The position numbers and the translations under genes were made by a program. Source: Mailhella sp. (GTDB lineage Bacteria; Desulfobacterota; Desulfovibrionia; Desulfovibrionales; Desulfovibrionaceae). Taken from it: a stretch of 10,923 nt of DNA. The DNA lies in assembly GCA_017411945.1 (NCBI GenBank), contig JAFQPD010000010.1, forward strand, positions 1 through 10,923. Reading direction: 5' to 3'. This document shows positions 1 through 6,343 of the stretch, piece by piece (the first letter of the stretch is position 1; the number at the start of each line of letters is the position of its first letter). The notes under the pieces were generated by a model that did not search any database, was not told where the DNA came from, and was given only the letters and a program-made list of their open reading frames with translations.

Positions 1-415
1 AAGGATTCTTGGACTTGTCCACGCCTTCGTAGTCGTGGATCTTGCCGCCGTTGGCAACGAGGAAGCCGACGCCCTTGCCGCAGTCGTGGGAGCTGCCGCC
101 GCCGAGGGTGAGGAGGCTGTCGCAGCCCTTTTCCTTATAGATGGCGAAAGCTTCTTCCACGTTCTTATCGGTGGGGTTCGGAATGGTCTTGTCGTAAATG
201 GCGTACTGGACGTTAGCGGCGTCGAGGATATCGGTGATGGTCTTCAGAATGCCGCAGGCAACGATGCCCTGGTCAGTAACAATAAGGGGATATTTAGCAT
301 CGCGGCAGGCAAGGCGGTCGGGGATCTGCTTGCAGCTGCCAGAGCCGACGAGGGTAACAGGAGGAATATAGAAAGAAGTGATCTGGCCGATGTGGAGATT
401 CTTGACGTCGCTCAT
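1..415 (-). CDS. Iron-containing alcohol dehydrogenase, N-terminal part (runs off left edge)
   Basis: 138 codons of the N-terminal dinucleotide-binding half are visible, from ATG at 415 down to the window edge; the rest, including the metal-binding histidines, lies outside. The motif GGGSSHDCGKGVGFL near residues 100-114 is the NAD-binding glycine motif of group III iron-dependent alcohol dehydrogenases (DhaT/AdhB type), and the opening MSDVKNLHIGQ resembles the ethanol dehydrogenases of Desulfovibrio. Family members interconvert primary alcohols or diols and aldehydes with NAD(H) in the cytoplasm. The start is supported by AAAGGAAT about 6 bases upstream. The gene is transcribed away from the rest of the window and has a long AT-rich upstream region with promoter-like elements. 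Substrate (ethanol, 1,3-propanediol or other) cannot be told from this fragment. Confidence 0.88.
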   Translation of the reverse strand, partial: MSDVKNLHIGQITSFYIPPVTLVGSGSCKQIPDRLACRDAKYPLIVTDQGIVACGILKTITDILDAANVQYAIYDKTIPNPTDKNVEEAFAIYKEKGCDSLLTLGGGSSHDCGKGVGFLVANGGKIHDYEGVDKSKNP

Positions 416-541
416 GGCAGTATTCCTTTGCTGTTGCGGTTATGTGGTTACTGAGATGAGAAATCTGCCTTTCTCGATGGTACGAAACTAGGGCAGTTTT
501 TTCTCGAAATCAACGTCATTTGGCAAAAATTAATATTCACA

Positions 542-547
542 ATTATA
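542..547 (-). promoter_or_regulatory. Candidate -10 box for the alcohol dehydrogenase gene
   Basis: On the minus strand this is a perfect TATAAT. No good -35 hexamer sits 16-18 bases upstream, but a tandem 9-base repeat lies just where an activator would bind (about -40 to -58 if transcription starts near 535). This would give a leader of about 120 bases. The region is so AT-rich that a chance TATAAT is easy; a second copy exists at 595-590. Confidence 0.3.
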
Positions 548-574
548 TGGTTAAACAATCAATCCACTTTAAAT

Positions 575-593
575 AGCACATTACAGCACATTA
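575..593. repeat. Tandem direct repeat AGCACATTA x2, one helical turn apart
   Basis: AGCACATTA occurs at 575-583 and again at 585-593, a 10-base period, so both copies face the same side of the helix. On the minus strand they read TAATGTGCT twice. The position just upstream of a perfect TATAAT lacking a -35 box suggests a binding site for an activator of the dehydrogenase gene. The repeat is seen directly; the regulatory role is inferred. Confidence 0.5.
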
Positions 594-971
594 TACAAAA
601 AACATATTCGTATAATTTTTACGCTTAAATATTAATTTTCCATTTTTCATTTCAAAAATAAAAAGAGTTTTTCTTCACAATAAAATCAGTACAACATTGT
701 TCTTATTTTTCACATGATTTTTTTATTCTTGCCACACCCAATATCTCTCTCCAAACTACCTGAGCACACAAACAGTATGTATTCAACTGCAACATTCTTA
801 TTTTACATATTTTTATTCATTACAAAATCCACCCTGAAAGATACTCCTCCCGAAGAGGCTTACTTCGACCGAAAAACTGGCTCATCCACTCCCATTTTTG
901 CCTCGTGATTTTCTTTTTTAGGTAGACTGCTTACATTTTTTTGGATATATTGCATAATTCTGTCACAACAA

Positions 972-1011
972 AGACAAAAAGAAAGCCCCATCCTCAGAAA
1001 AGGACAGGGCT
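972..1011 (-). terminator. Rho-independent terminator of the transposase-like gene
   Basis: AGCCC (984-988) pairs with GGGCT (1007-1011), and after a 2-base mismatch TCCT (991-994) pairs with AGGA (1001-1004), leaving a 6-base loop. On the minus strand the hairpin is followed by TTTCTTTTTG. It begins 14 bases past the stop codon of the gene at 1026-1304, so it ends that transcript. Confidence 0.75.
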
Positions 1012-1025
1012 GCAAAATTTCTTAT

Positions 1026-1304
1026 TTATACACGAGACTTAGGCGGAGCGGAAAGCTGAACAGGTATGGCGGCCTGGATGATATCCATGGTCCCGTCCTC
1101 CTTCCACTTGCGCCAGCGCCTCCATGCCGTGACATGGCTTCCCATTTCTGCCGGAAGTTCGTCCCAGCGGCAGCCGGAGGAAAGCACGTAGACTACGGCC
1201 TCCAGCGTCCTGCGGGCGTCGGCCGGAGGGCGTCCCCGCCGGGAGCGGGCGGAAACATAGGGCTGGAGCTTGCGCCACTGAGTATTGGTGAGCTTATACG
1301 GCAT
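1026..1304 (-). CDS. Orphan IS5-type transposase N-terminal domain (DUF4096-like)
   Basis: A 92-residue protein. Residues 1-75 match the layout of the helix-turn-helix domain opening IS5/IS1031-group transposases: LTNTQWRKLQPYV, an RRGRPPADARRTLEAVVYVL block, then GCRWDELP and a WRRWRKW segment. The catalytic DDE domain, normally a second overlapping frame in this group, is absent: the frame ends after QAAIPVQLSAPPKSRV and AT-rich non-coding DNA follows. No terminal inverted repeats were seen. ATG at 1304 is supported by AAGGAAGAG 8 bases upstream, a terminator follows the stop, and a TTGACG box lies at 1390-1385 without a good -10. Either a broken insertion sequence or a retained stand-alone DNA-binding protein. 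The domain call is firm; current function is unknown. Confidence 0.7.
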   Translation of the reverse strand: MPYKLTNTQWRKLQPYVSARSRRGRPPADARRTLEAVVYVLSSGCRWDELPAEMGSHVTAWRRWRKWKEDGTMDIIQAAIPVQLSAPPKSRV

Positions 1305-1533
1305 AGGGGCTTCTCTTCCTTGATCGGCCAGGCAAAACGCATGCCTTGCTGTTTAACCTCTGAGTAATCGAAGAAAAATTTTTTCGTCAAGGAAGCGGAA
1401 AAACGCTCACGCTTTCTGCATGCCGGCCTTTTTCGTGACTGCCTCCGAGCTTGTCAGCCGGAGGCTGCGGGAGTATCATATTTGCCGGAATTCACGGCCG
1501 CCCTGCGGCATCATACATAATACGGAGAAAACC
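1305..1533 (+). promoter_or_regulatory. Leader region of the MOSC-moaC/mogA-moaA operon with hairpins
   Basis: This 229-base gap separates the divergent transposase-like gene from the cofactor operon. It contains a strong hairpin: GCCTCCG (1441-1447) pairs with CGGAGGC (1459-1465), extended inward by GCT/AGC with one bulged A and a TGTC loop. Downstream, 1483-1510 can fold in three exclusive ways: GCCG/CGGC (1484-1487 with 1495-1498), GCCGC/GCGGC (1497-1501 with 1505-1509), or TGCCG/CGGCA (1483-1487 with 1506-1510). A structured leader before Moco biosynthesis genes recalls the Moco RNA motif, but I could not match its conserved core, so I call only a structured leader. Confidence 0.4.
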
Positions 1534-1989
1534 ATGCGCGTTGTCACTGTTTCCACCAGCACCCGCAAGGGCGAGAAAAAGATCCCCCAGCCCCAGATAA
1601 ACCTCATCGAGAACCACGGCGTCGAAGGCGACGTGCACGCCGACGGCACCCACCGGCAGCTCAGTCTGCTGGCCATGGAAGACATCGAATACATGCGCGG
1701 CATCGGAGCCGACGTGAACCCCGGCGACTTCGCCGAGAACATCACCACCGAAGGCGTGGAACTGCACAAGTGCCCCGTAGGCACCCGCTTCATGATAGGC
1801 GACAGCATCGAGCTCGTGCTCACCCAGATAGGCAAGGAATGCCATGCCGGCTGCGCCATACGCCAGCAGGTGGGCGACTGCATCATGCCCCGCCGCGGCG
1901 TGTTCTGCCGCATCCTCAGCGGCGGCATCGTCAAGCCCGGCGACAGCTTCCGCGTCACCTTCAGCCCCGCCGTGCTCCCCGTAGCCTGA
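1534..1989 (+). CDS. MOSC domain protein
   Basis: A 151-residue single-domain MOSC protein of the short kind found beside Moco genes. Visible family features are GVEGDVHAD (residues 29-37), RQLSLL (41-46), GDFAENI (64-70) and the cysteine-rich stretch IGKECHAGCAIRQQVGDC, with cysteines at 103, 107 and 116. MOSC domains occur in Moco sulfurases and related enzymes, where a cysteine can carry sulfur; in anaerobes these small versions probably act in delivering or modifying the cofactor, but the reaction is not established. I chose ATG 1534 because GGAG lies 8 bases upstream and the domain starts there; a further ATG at 1420 would only add about 38 residues unlike the family. First gene of the operon, 12 bases before the MoaC fusion. 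Confidence 0.88.
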   Translation: MRVVTVSTSTRKGEKKIPQPQINLIENHGVEGDVHADGTHRQLSLLAMEDIEYMRGIGADVNPGDFAENITTEGVELHKCPVGTRFMIGDSIELVLTQIGKECHAGCAIRQQVGDCIMPRRGVFCRILSGGIVKPGDSFRVTFSPAVLPVA

Positions 1990-2001
1990 TCGGAGCCGAA
2001 C

Positions 2002-3036
2002 ATGGACTTCTCGCATCTCGATTCTTCCGGCGCCCCCCGCATGGTGGACGTAAGCGCAAAGGCGGAAAGCAAGCGCACGGCCATAGCCCGTTCCGTGGTG
2101 CATGTCTCCTCCTCCACGCTGGAACTGCTCAAGGCCAAGGCCCTGCCCAAGGGCGATGTGCTCACCGTGGCGCAGATAGCCGGCATCATGGCGGCCAAGC
2201 GCACTTCCGAATTCATCCCCATGTGCCACCCGCTGGCTCTCACCCATGCCGACGTGCGCTTCCTCGTGCGCGACGAGCCGCCCTCCGTGCTCATCGAAGC
2301 CTCGGCCAGCACCAGCGACCGCACCGGCGTGGAAATGGAAGCCGTCATCGGCGCACAGATAGCCGCCGCCACCATCTATGACATGGTGAAGGCCGTGCAG
2401 AAGGACGTTGTCATCGGCGACACCCGCCTCATCCTGAAGTCCGGCGGCAAGAGCGGCCTCTTCAAGGCGGAAGAGCCCCTGCTCTTCACTGTGGACGCCG
2501 CCCCCCTGCCCGAAGCCCGCCCGCTCCCCGAAAAGTGGGAAGGCGAAGGCCTCGCCTGCGCCGTGGTCACCCTTTCCGACAAGGGCTATGCCGGCGAACG
2601 CGAAGACAGGAGCGGCCCGGCCCTCGCCGCCCTGCTCGAAGGCCTTTCCCCCGCCCGCGTGCAGAACTTCATCCTGCCCGACGACCCGGCGGCCCTGCGC
2701 GCCCTGGTGAAGAAGCTGTCCGGCCTCGGCTGGGGCCTCATCGTCACCACCGGCGGCACCGGCCTCTCCCCGCGCGACACCACGCCCGAAGCCCTCATCC
2801 CCGAACTTGACCGCCGCCTCCCCGGCTTCGAACAGGTCATGTTCGCCGAAGGCCTGAAGCATACGCCCCACGCCGTGCTTTCCCGCTGCCTCGCCGGCAC
2901 CATGGGCACCAGCATGGTCATAGCCCTGCCCGGCAGCCACAAGGCGGCTGCGGAAAACCTTTCCGCCATACTGCCCATACTGCCCCACGCCCTCGAAAAG
3001 CTGAACGGCGACATGCGCGACTGCGGCCGCGCGTAA
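2002..3036 (+). CDS. moaC: Bifunctional MoaC-MogA fusion (cyclic pyranopterin monophosphate synthase / molybdopterin adenylyltransferase)
   Basis: A 344-residue fusion. Residues 1-157 are MoaC, which converts the MoaA product to cyclic pyranopterin monophosphate: MVDVSAKAE (14-22), the substrate-binding CHPL (75-78), TGVEMEA (108-114), TIYDMVKAVQKD with the likely catalytic Asp127 and Lys130, and KSGGKSG (146-152). A linker of about 25 residues leads to a MogA/MoaB domain (183-344), which adenylylates molybdopterin before metal insertion: VTLSDKGYAGEREDRSG, TTGGTGLSPRDTTPEA (249-263) and ALPGS (308-312). Both domains look complete with no missing key residues. The two activities are normally separate early and late steps of one pathway. 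GGAG precedes ATG 2002; moaA follows after 15 bases. Confidence 0.93.
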   Translation: MDFSHLDSSGAPRMVDVSAKAESKRTAIARSVVHVSSSTLELLKAKALPKGDVLTVAQIAGIMAAKRTSEFIPMCHPLALTHADVRFLVRDEPPSVLIEASASTSDRTGVEMEAVIGAQIAAATIYDMVKAVQKDVVIGDTRLILKSGGKSGLFKAEEPLLFTVDAAPLPEARPLPEKWEGEGLACAVVTLSDKGYAGEREDRSGPALAALLEGLSPARVQNFILPDDPAALRALVKKLSGLGWGLIVTTGGTGLSPRDTTPEALIPELDRRLPGFEQVMFAEGLKHTPHAVLSRCLAGTMGTSMVIALPGSHKAAAENLSAILPILPHALEKLNGDMRDCGRA

Positions 3037-3051
3037 ACCTGCGAGCCTGCC

Positions 3052-4074
3052 ATGAACGAACTCGCCCGTAACGAACTCCTTGACGCCCACGGCCGCGCGG
3101 TGCGCTACCTGCGCGTTTCCGTCACCGACCGCTGCAACCTGAGCTGCCGCTACTGCCGCGACAAGGACATGCCCTTCATCCCCCACGAGAGCATACTGCG
3201 CTTCGAGGAGATGGAAGAGATCATCGGCCTCGCGGTGAGCATGGGCGTACGCAAGCTGCGCTTCACCGGCGGCGAACCCTTCGCGCGCAAGGGCTTCATG
3301 GACTTCCTGCGCCGCATCCGGCTCTCGCACCCCGGCATCGGCCTGCGCATCACCAGCAACGGCACCCTGCTCGGCCAGCACATCGAAGAGCTGAAGGAGC
3401 TGGACGCCATGGTGAACCTCTCGCTGGACACGCTGGACCGCGACCGCTTCGCCGAGATAACCGGCCGCGACCTCCTGCCCGAAGTGCTGGCGAACCTCGA
3501 CCGCATGGCCGGGCTCGGCATGCCGCTCAAGGTAAACGCCGTGGCCATGCGAGGCCATAGCGACAAGGAGCTTCCCGCCCTTGCCGCACTTGCCATGGAT
3601 CGCCCCATAGACGTGCGCTTCATCGAGTTCATGCCCATGGGTGAGGGCAGCATCTGGACCGATTCCCTGTTCTGGCCCTACGCCGAGATACTGGCCGCCG
3701 CCCGCGAACACTGGGAGCTCGTGCCCTGCGACGATGACAACCGCAACGCCGAGGAACGCGGCCCGGCCAAGCTCTGGAAGCTCAGGGACAGGGAAGGACG
3801 CCTCTCCGCCGGACGCTTCGGCCTCATCTCCTCGGTGACGCACAGCTTCTGCCAGTCCTGCAACCGCCTGCGCCTCACGGCCGACGGGCAGATACGCACC
3901 TGCCTCTACGACGATAGGGAATGGCCCGTGCGCGACGTCCTGCGCAAAGAAGGCATCGAAGCCGTGCGCCGCGTCATCACCGAGGCCGTGGCCCATAAGC
4001 CCATCGGGTCCGATATCCTGGCCCGGAGCTCCGGCCCCGTGGCCCTGAAGAGTATGTCCGCCATCGGCGGCTAG
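3052..4074 (+). CDS. moaA: GTP 3',8-cyclase MoaA (radical SAM)
   Basis: A 340-residue, full-length MoaA. It performs the first step of molybdopterin synthesis, the radical rearrangement of GTP to 3',8-cyclo-7,8-dihydro-GTP, using two [4Fe-4S] clusters. The SAM cluster ligands are Cys28, Cys32 and Cys35 (DRCNLSCRYC), followed by FTGGEP (71-76). The C-terminal substrate cluster ligands are Cys267, Cys270 and Cys284 (CQSCNRLRLTADGQIRTC), with the family RLR motif at 272-274. The protein ends in Gly-Gly, the tail needed for activity in known MoaA enzymes. The ribosome binding site is weak (GCGAG about 8 bases upstream), so translational coupling with the preceding fusion, 15 bases away, is plausible. 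Last gene of the operon. Confidence 0.96.
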   Translation: MNELARNELLDAHGRAVRYLRVSVTDRCNLSCRYCRDKDMPFIPHESILRFEEMEEIIGLAVSMGVRKLRFTGGEPFARKGFMDFLRRIRLSHPGIGLRITSNGTLLGQHIEELKELDAMVNLSLDTLDRDRFAEITGRDLLPEVLANLDRMAGLGMPLKVNAVAMRGHSDKELPALAALAMDRPIDVRFIEFMPMGEGSIWTDSLFWPYAEILAAAREHWELVPCDDDNRNAEERGPAKLWKLRDREGRLSAGRFGLISSVTHSFCQSCNRLRLTADGQIRTCLYDDREWPVRDVLRKEGIEAVRRVITEAVAHKPIGSDILARSSGPVALKSMSAIGG

Positions 4075-4087
4075 CGCATTCGCAAAG

Positions 4088-4134
4088 CATGAAAAAAGAC
4101 CGGGCCGTTTCTCGCGGGCCGGTCTTTTTTCATG
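4088..4134. terminator. Bidirectional terminator between moaA and tupC
   Basis: Two perfect 16-base inverted arms (4088-4103 and 4119-4134) carry a GACCGG/CCGGTC core flanked by six A and six T. Three more pairs (4105-4107 with 4115-4117) lie inside, around a TTTCTCG loop. The T-run follows the core on either strand, so the element stops both the plus-strand moaA transcript and the converging minus-strand tup transcript. It fills most of the 70-base gap. Confidence 0.92.
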
Positions 4135-4144
4135 GGCGGAAAAT

Positions 4145-4768
4145 CTAGACGCGCTTCAGCTCCACTTCCCGGACAGAGGGGAAGCCTGCGAAGAGCTGGC
4201 GGTCGTGCGTGGCGCAGACGACTGTGGTGTCCTGTTCGAGGCAGGCGCGCACAGTGTCGAGTATCATGAGCTCGCTGGCGGCGTCCACATGGGCCGTGGG
4301 CTCGTCCAGCAGGAGCACGCGCGGCTTCATGATGATGCGCGAGGCGAGGGATATGCGCTGGCGTTCGCCGCCGGAAAGCTGGCTGGAAAAGCGCGAGGCC
4401 ATGGCTTCCGGGCAGGCAAAGCCAGCGGCCTTCATGGCTTCGGCGTAGCGAGCGGACAGGTCTGCCCTGTCGCCTCGGAGGCGCAGGCCGAGAGTCACGT
4501 TCTCGAACACGGAACATCTGAGCAGGTACGGGTTCTGCAGAAGGAGCGTCACTTCCCGGCGCGGGTCTGCCCCGCCGAAATACTTCAGCGTGCCGAAGCT
4601 GGGCTCCTCGAGGAAGGCCAGCATGCGCAGGAGAGTGGATTTGCCGGAGCCGTTGCGGCCCACGAGGGAAAGCAGCTCGCCCTGCATGACGTCGAGCTCG
4701 GAAAGTTCGAGGGCAGGCAGGCCGCCGTATTCCTTGCGGAGGGAGCGTATCTCGAAGACTTTGCTCAT
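4145..4768 (-). CDS. tupC: Tungstate ABC transporter ATP-binding protein TupC
   Basis: A 207-residue ABC ATPase that would power tungstate uptake at the inner face of the membrane. All nucleotide-binding elements are present: Walker A GRNGSGKST (37-45), Q-loop Gln78, signature LSGGERQR (131-138), Walker B VLLLDE (151-156) and the switch histidine in THD (188). It stops soon after the ATPase core, with no C-terminal TOBE/Mop regulatory domain, unlike ModC. ATG 4768 overlaps the tupB stop in an ATGA arrangement, the usual sign of translational coupling. The open frame continues upstream of this ATG, but that part only shadows tupB. Substrate is assigned from TupA and TupB; alone it could pass for any oxyanion-type ATPase. 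Confidence 0.9.
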   Translation of the reverse strand: MSKVFEIRSLRKEYGGLPALELSELDVMQGELLSLVGRNGSGKSTLLRMLAFLEEPSFGTLKYFGGADPRREVTLLLQNPYLLRCSVFENVTLGLRLRGDRADLSARYAEAMKAAGFACPEAMASRFSSQLSGGERQRISLASRIIMKPRVLLLDEPTAHVDAASELMILDTVRACLEQDTTVVCATHDRQLFAGFPSVREVELKRV

Positions 4769-5460
4769 GCGCGCCCCCTGTGGCGCAGCCATGTGAGCGC
4801 CGCATTGACGATGAAGGCTATGCCGAGGAGCACAATACCCATAGCAATGCCCTGGGCGAACTCGCCCTTGCTGGTTTCCAGCGATATGGCCGTGGTCATG
4901 GTTCGGGTATGGTAGCGCACGTTGCCGCCCAGCATCATGGCCACGCCCACTTCCGTGACCACGCGGCCGAAAGCCGTGACGCAGACCATGGCAAGGTCGT
5001 AGCGCACCTCGCGCATGGTATGCAGGGCCGTCTGCCACGGGCTCGCGCCAAGGGTGAGCAGTGTCTGGCGGCAGCGCGGGTCGAGGTTCTCTACGGCCTG
5101 CGCCGTCCATGAAACGATGATGGGCAGGGCCAGTATGGTCTGGCCTATGACCATGCCGGGCAAAGTGAAAAGCAGGCCAAGATGCCCAAGCGGGCCGCGA
5201 TAGGTGATGAAAATATAGACCAGCAGGCCGATAAGCACCGTGGGGAAGGCGAGGAGAGTATCGGAAACGAGGCGCGCCAGCTTCTTCCCGGGAAAATCGG
5301 TATAGCCGATGAGGAAGCCCAGGGGCAGGCCGAACGTCATGGCGCAGAGGAGTGCGCATGCAGTGGAGGCAAGCGTGGCCTCTATGGCGGAGAAGGTGGC
5401 CGCATCCATATTGAGGAGCATATCTGCCGCCTTAAGAATGCCGTCGTAGAAATAACCCAT
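4765..5460 (-). CDS. tupB: Tungstate ABC transporter permease TupB
   Basis: A 231-residue integral membrane protein forming the translocation channel. Hydrophobic segments lie at about residues 27-52, 65-87, 95-118, 156-178 and 203-225. The cytoplasmic EAA loop that docks onto the ATPase is at about 131-152 (TLLTLGASPWQTA within it). The segment TEVGVAMMLGG followed by TRTMTTAISLETSKGE (169-200) is characteristic of TupB-type permeases and separates them from ModB. ATG 5460 has GAAGGT about 7 bases upstream. The gene follows tupA after 64 bases containing a terminator and overlaps tupC by 4 bases. Length is normal for the family. Confidence 0.92.
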   Translation of the reverse strand: MGYFYDGILKAADMLLNMDAATFSAIEATLASTACALLCAMTFGLPLGFLIGYTDFPGKKLARLVSDTLLAFPTVLIGLLVYIFITYRGPLGHLGLLFTLPGMVIGQTILALPIIVSWTAQAVENLDPRCRQTLLTLGASPWQTALHTMREVRYDLAMVCVTAFGRVVTEVGVAMMLGGNVRYHTRTMTTAISLETSKGEFAQGIAMGIVLLGIAFIVNAALTWLRHRGRA

Positions 5461-5476
5461 GGACTGACCTTCGCAT

Positions 5477-5508
5477 AAAAAAGCAGGCGAGCCTTCCGGC
5501 CCGCCTGC
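5477..5508 (-). terminator. Internal terminator between tupA and tupB
   Basis: Read on the minus strand, GCAGGCG (5508-5502) pairs with CGCCTGC (5489-5483), continued by one G-U pair and GCC/GGC around a GGAA loop, an 11-pair stem. Six T follow (5482-5477). It lies between the tupA stop and the tupB ribosome binding site, so it would let most transcripts end after tupA and give more binding protein than transporter. Confidence 0.85.
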
Positions 5509-5524
5509 ATGGTTTCACAGCGAC

Positions 5525-6343
5525 TTACTTGCCGGCGTTGGGGAAGAAGAGCTGCTTGCCTTCAAGAGTGTATTCGCCGATGCGCTTCTGGGTCTTGGGG
5601 TCCACCCACCAGTCTTCGAACTGCTTGGCGAGCTCCACCTTGACGTTAGCGCAGCGGGCGGGGTTAGTGGTCATCACACTATACTGATTGAAGAGGGCCT
5701 TGTCACCTTCGACCACGATGGCGAGGGGGTTGGCGTCGCCCTGCTTGGCGGCGAACTTGATCCAGGTGGCGCGGTCGGTAAGGGTGTAGCCGCCCTTTTC
5801 AGCAGCGATGTTGATGGTGGCCATCATGCCCTGACCGGCGGAAATGTAGAACTTCTCCTGGTCTGGGGTGAGGCTGTTGGCCTTCCAGAGCTTCTTTTCG
5901 GCATTGTGGGTGCCGGACTTGTCGCCGCGGGAAACGAACACGGCCTTGGCGTCATAGATGCCCTTCAGAGCTTCGGCAGTGGTCTTGCCGGCGACCTTGG
6001 CGGGGTCGGCCTTGGGGCCGATGATGACGAAATCGTTATACATGATCTGGCGGCGGTCCACACCGAAGCCTTCTTCCACGAACTTCTTTTCCACGGCGGG
6101 AGCGTGCACGAGGAGCACGTCGGCGTCGCAGTTCTTGGAGATCTCGAGGGCCTTGCCGGTGCCCACGGCCACCCACTTGAGGTCGATGCCGGTTTCAGCC
6201 TTGAAGCTGGGGGCGAGGAAGTCGAGGAGGCCGGAGTTATCGGTGCTGGTGGTGGTAGCCATCATGAGGGTCTCAGCCTGGGCAGGCAGGACGAAGGCCA
6301 GCGAAAGCAGAGCACCGAACAGAGTTTTGCTGAACTTGTTCAT
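5525..6343 (-). CDS. tupA: Tungstate-binding periplasmic protein TupA
   Basis: A 272-residue exported binding protein that captures tungstate in the periplasm and hands it to TupBC. Residues 1-23 form a Sec signal peptide (Lys near the start, hydrophobic core, AQA before the predicted cut). The mature protein shows TupA hallmarks: TTTS (30-33) in ATTTSTDNSGLLDFLAP, VGTGKA (60-65), MYNDFVIIGP, SRGDKSGTHNAE (138-149) with Arg139 in the loop known to hold the oxyanion, and GYTLTDRATW (185-194). The TTTS motif distinguishes TupA from ModA. AAGGAG lies 8 bases before ATG 6343. First gene of the minus-strand tup operon, divergent from moeA. Selectivity for tungstate over molybdate is inferred from the family. 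Confidence 0.95.
   Translation of the reverse strand: MNKFSKTLFGALLSLAFVLPAQAETLMMATTTSTDNSGLLDFLAPSFKAETGIDLKWVAVGTGKALEISKNCDADVLLVHAPAVEKKFVEEGFGVDRRQIMYNDFVIIGPKADPAKVAGKTTAEALKGIYDAKAVFVSRGDKSGTHNAEKKLWKANSLTPDQEKFYISAGQGMMATINIAAEKGGYTLTDRATWIKFAAKQGDANPLAIVVEGDKALFNQYSVMTTNPARCANVKVELAKQFEDWWVDPKTQKRIGEYTLEGKQLFFPNAGK

Larger units (their letters stand above)
416..983. other. AT-rich intergenic region between alcohol dehydrogenase and transposase-like gene
   Basis: About 570 bases without a convincing gene. The part nearest the dehydrogenase (416-600) holds promoter-like elements for the minus strand (perfect TATAAT boxes at 547-542 and 595-590, tandem repeat at 575-593) and a hairpin at 465-496. 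Positions 600-825 are nearly pure A/T with no recognised structure. Positions about 829-908 are visibly richer in G+C and look like the residue of something coding: the minus strand has a short frame ending at TAA 822-820 that reads WEWMSQFFGRSKPLREEYL. I do not recognise this peptide. Positions 909-983 return to AT-rich sequence ending in the T-tract of the terminator at 984-1011. Confidence 0.6.

Noticed and set aside
714..908. Plus-strand open frame of 64 codons
   Set aside because: No ribosome binding site, AT-rich first half with low-complexity hydrophobic residues, no recognisable motif. The second half overlaps the G+C-richer island treated as a separate finding.
1012..1420. Complete insertion sequence around the transposase-like gene
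   Set aside because: No terminal inverted repeats, no target duplication and no catalytic domain were seen.
1441..1510. Formal call of a Moco riboswitch
   Set aside because: Hairpins and context fit, but I could not match the conserved core of the published motif by eye; kept as a structured leader and a finding.
1420..1533. N-terminal extension of the MOSC gene from ATG 1420
   Set aside because: The extra 38 residues do not resemble the family, no good ribosome binding site precedes 1420, and ATG 1534 has GGAG at proper spacing exactly at the domain start.
1492..3996. Very long minus-strand open frame (834 codons) antisense to the Moco operon
   Set aside because: A by-product of strong G/C third-position bias in the plus-strand genes. 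The translation is Ala/Gly/His/Glu-rich without domains, and it crosses three well-identified genes.
4205..4915. Plus-strand open frame antisense to tupC and tupB
   Set aside because: Shadow of the minus-strand genes, no ribosome binding site or domain.
4769..5359. Upstream continuation of the TupC frame
   Set aside because: It overlaps tupB out of frame, is Arg/Pro/His-rich, and the ABC ATPase starts normally at ATG 4768.
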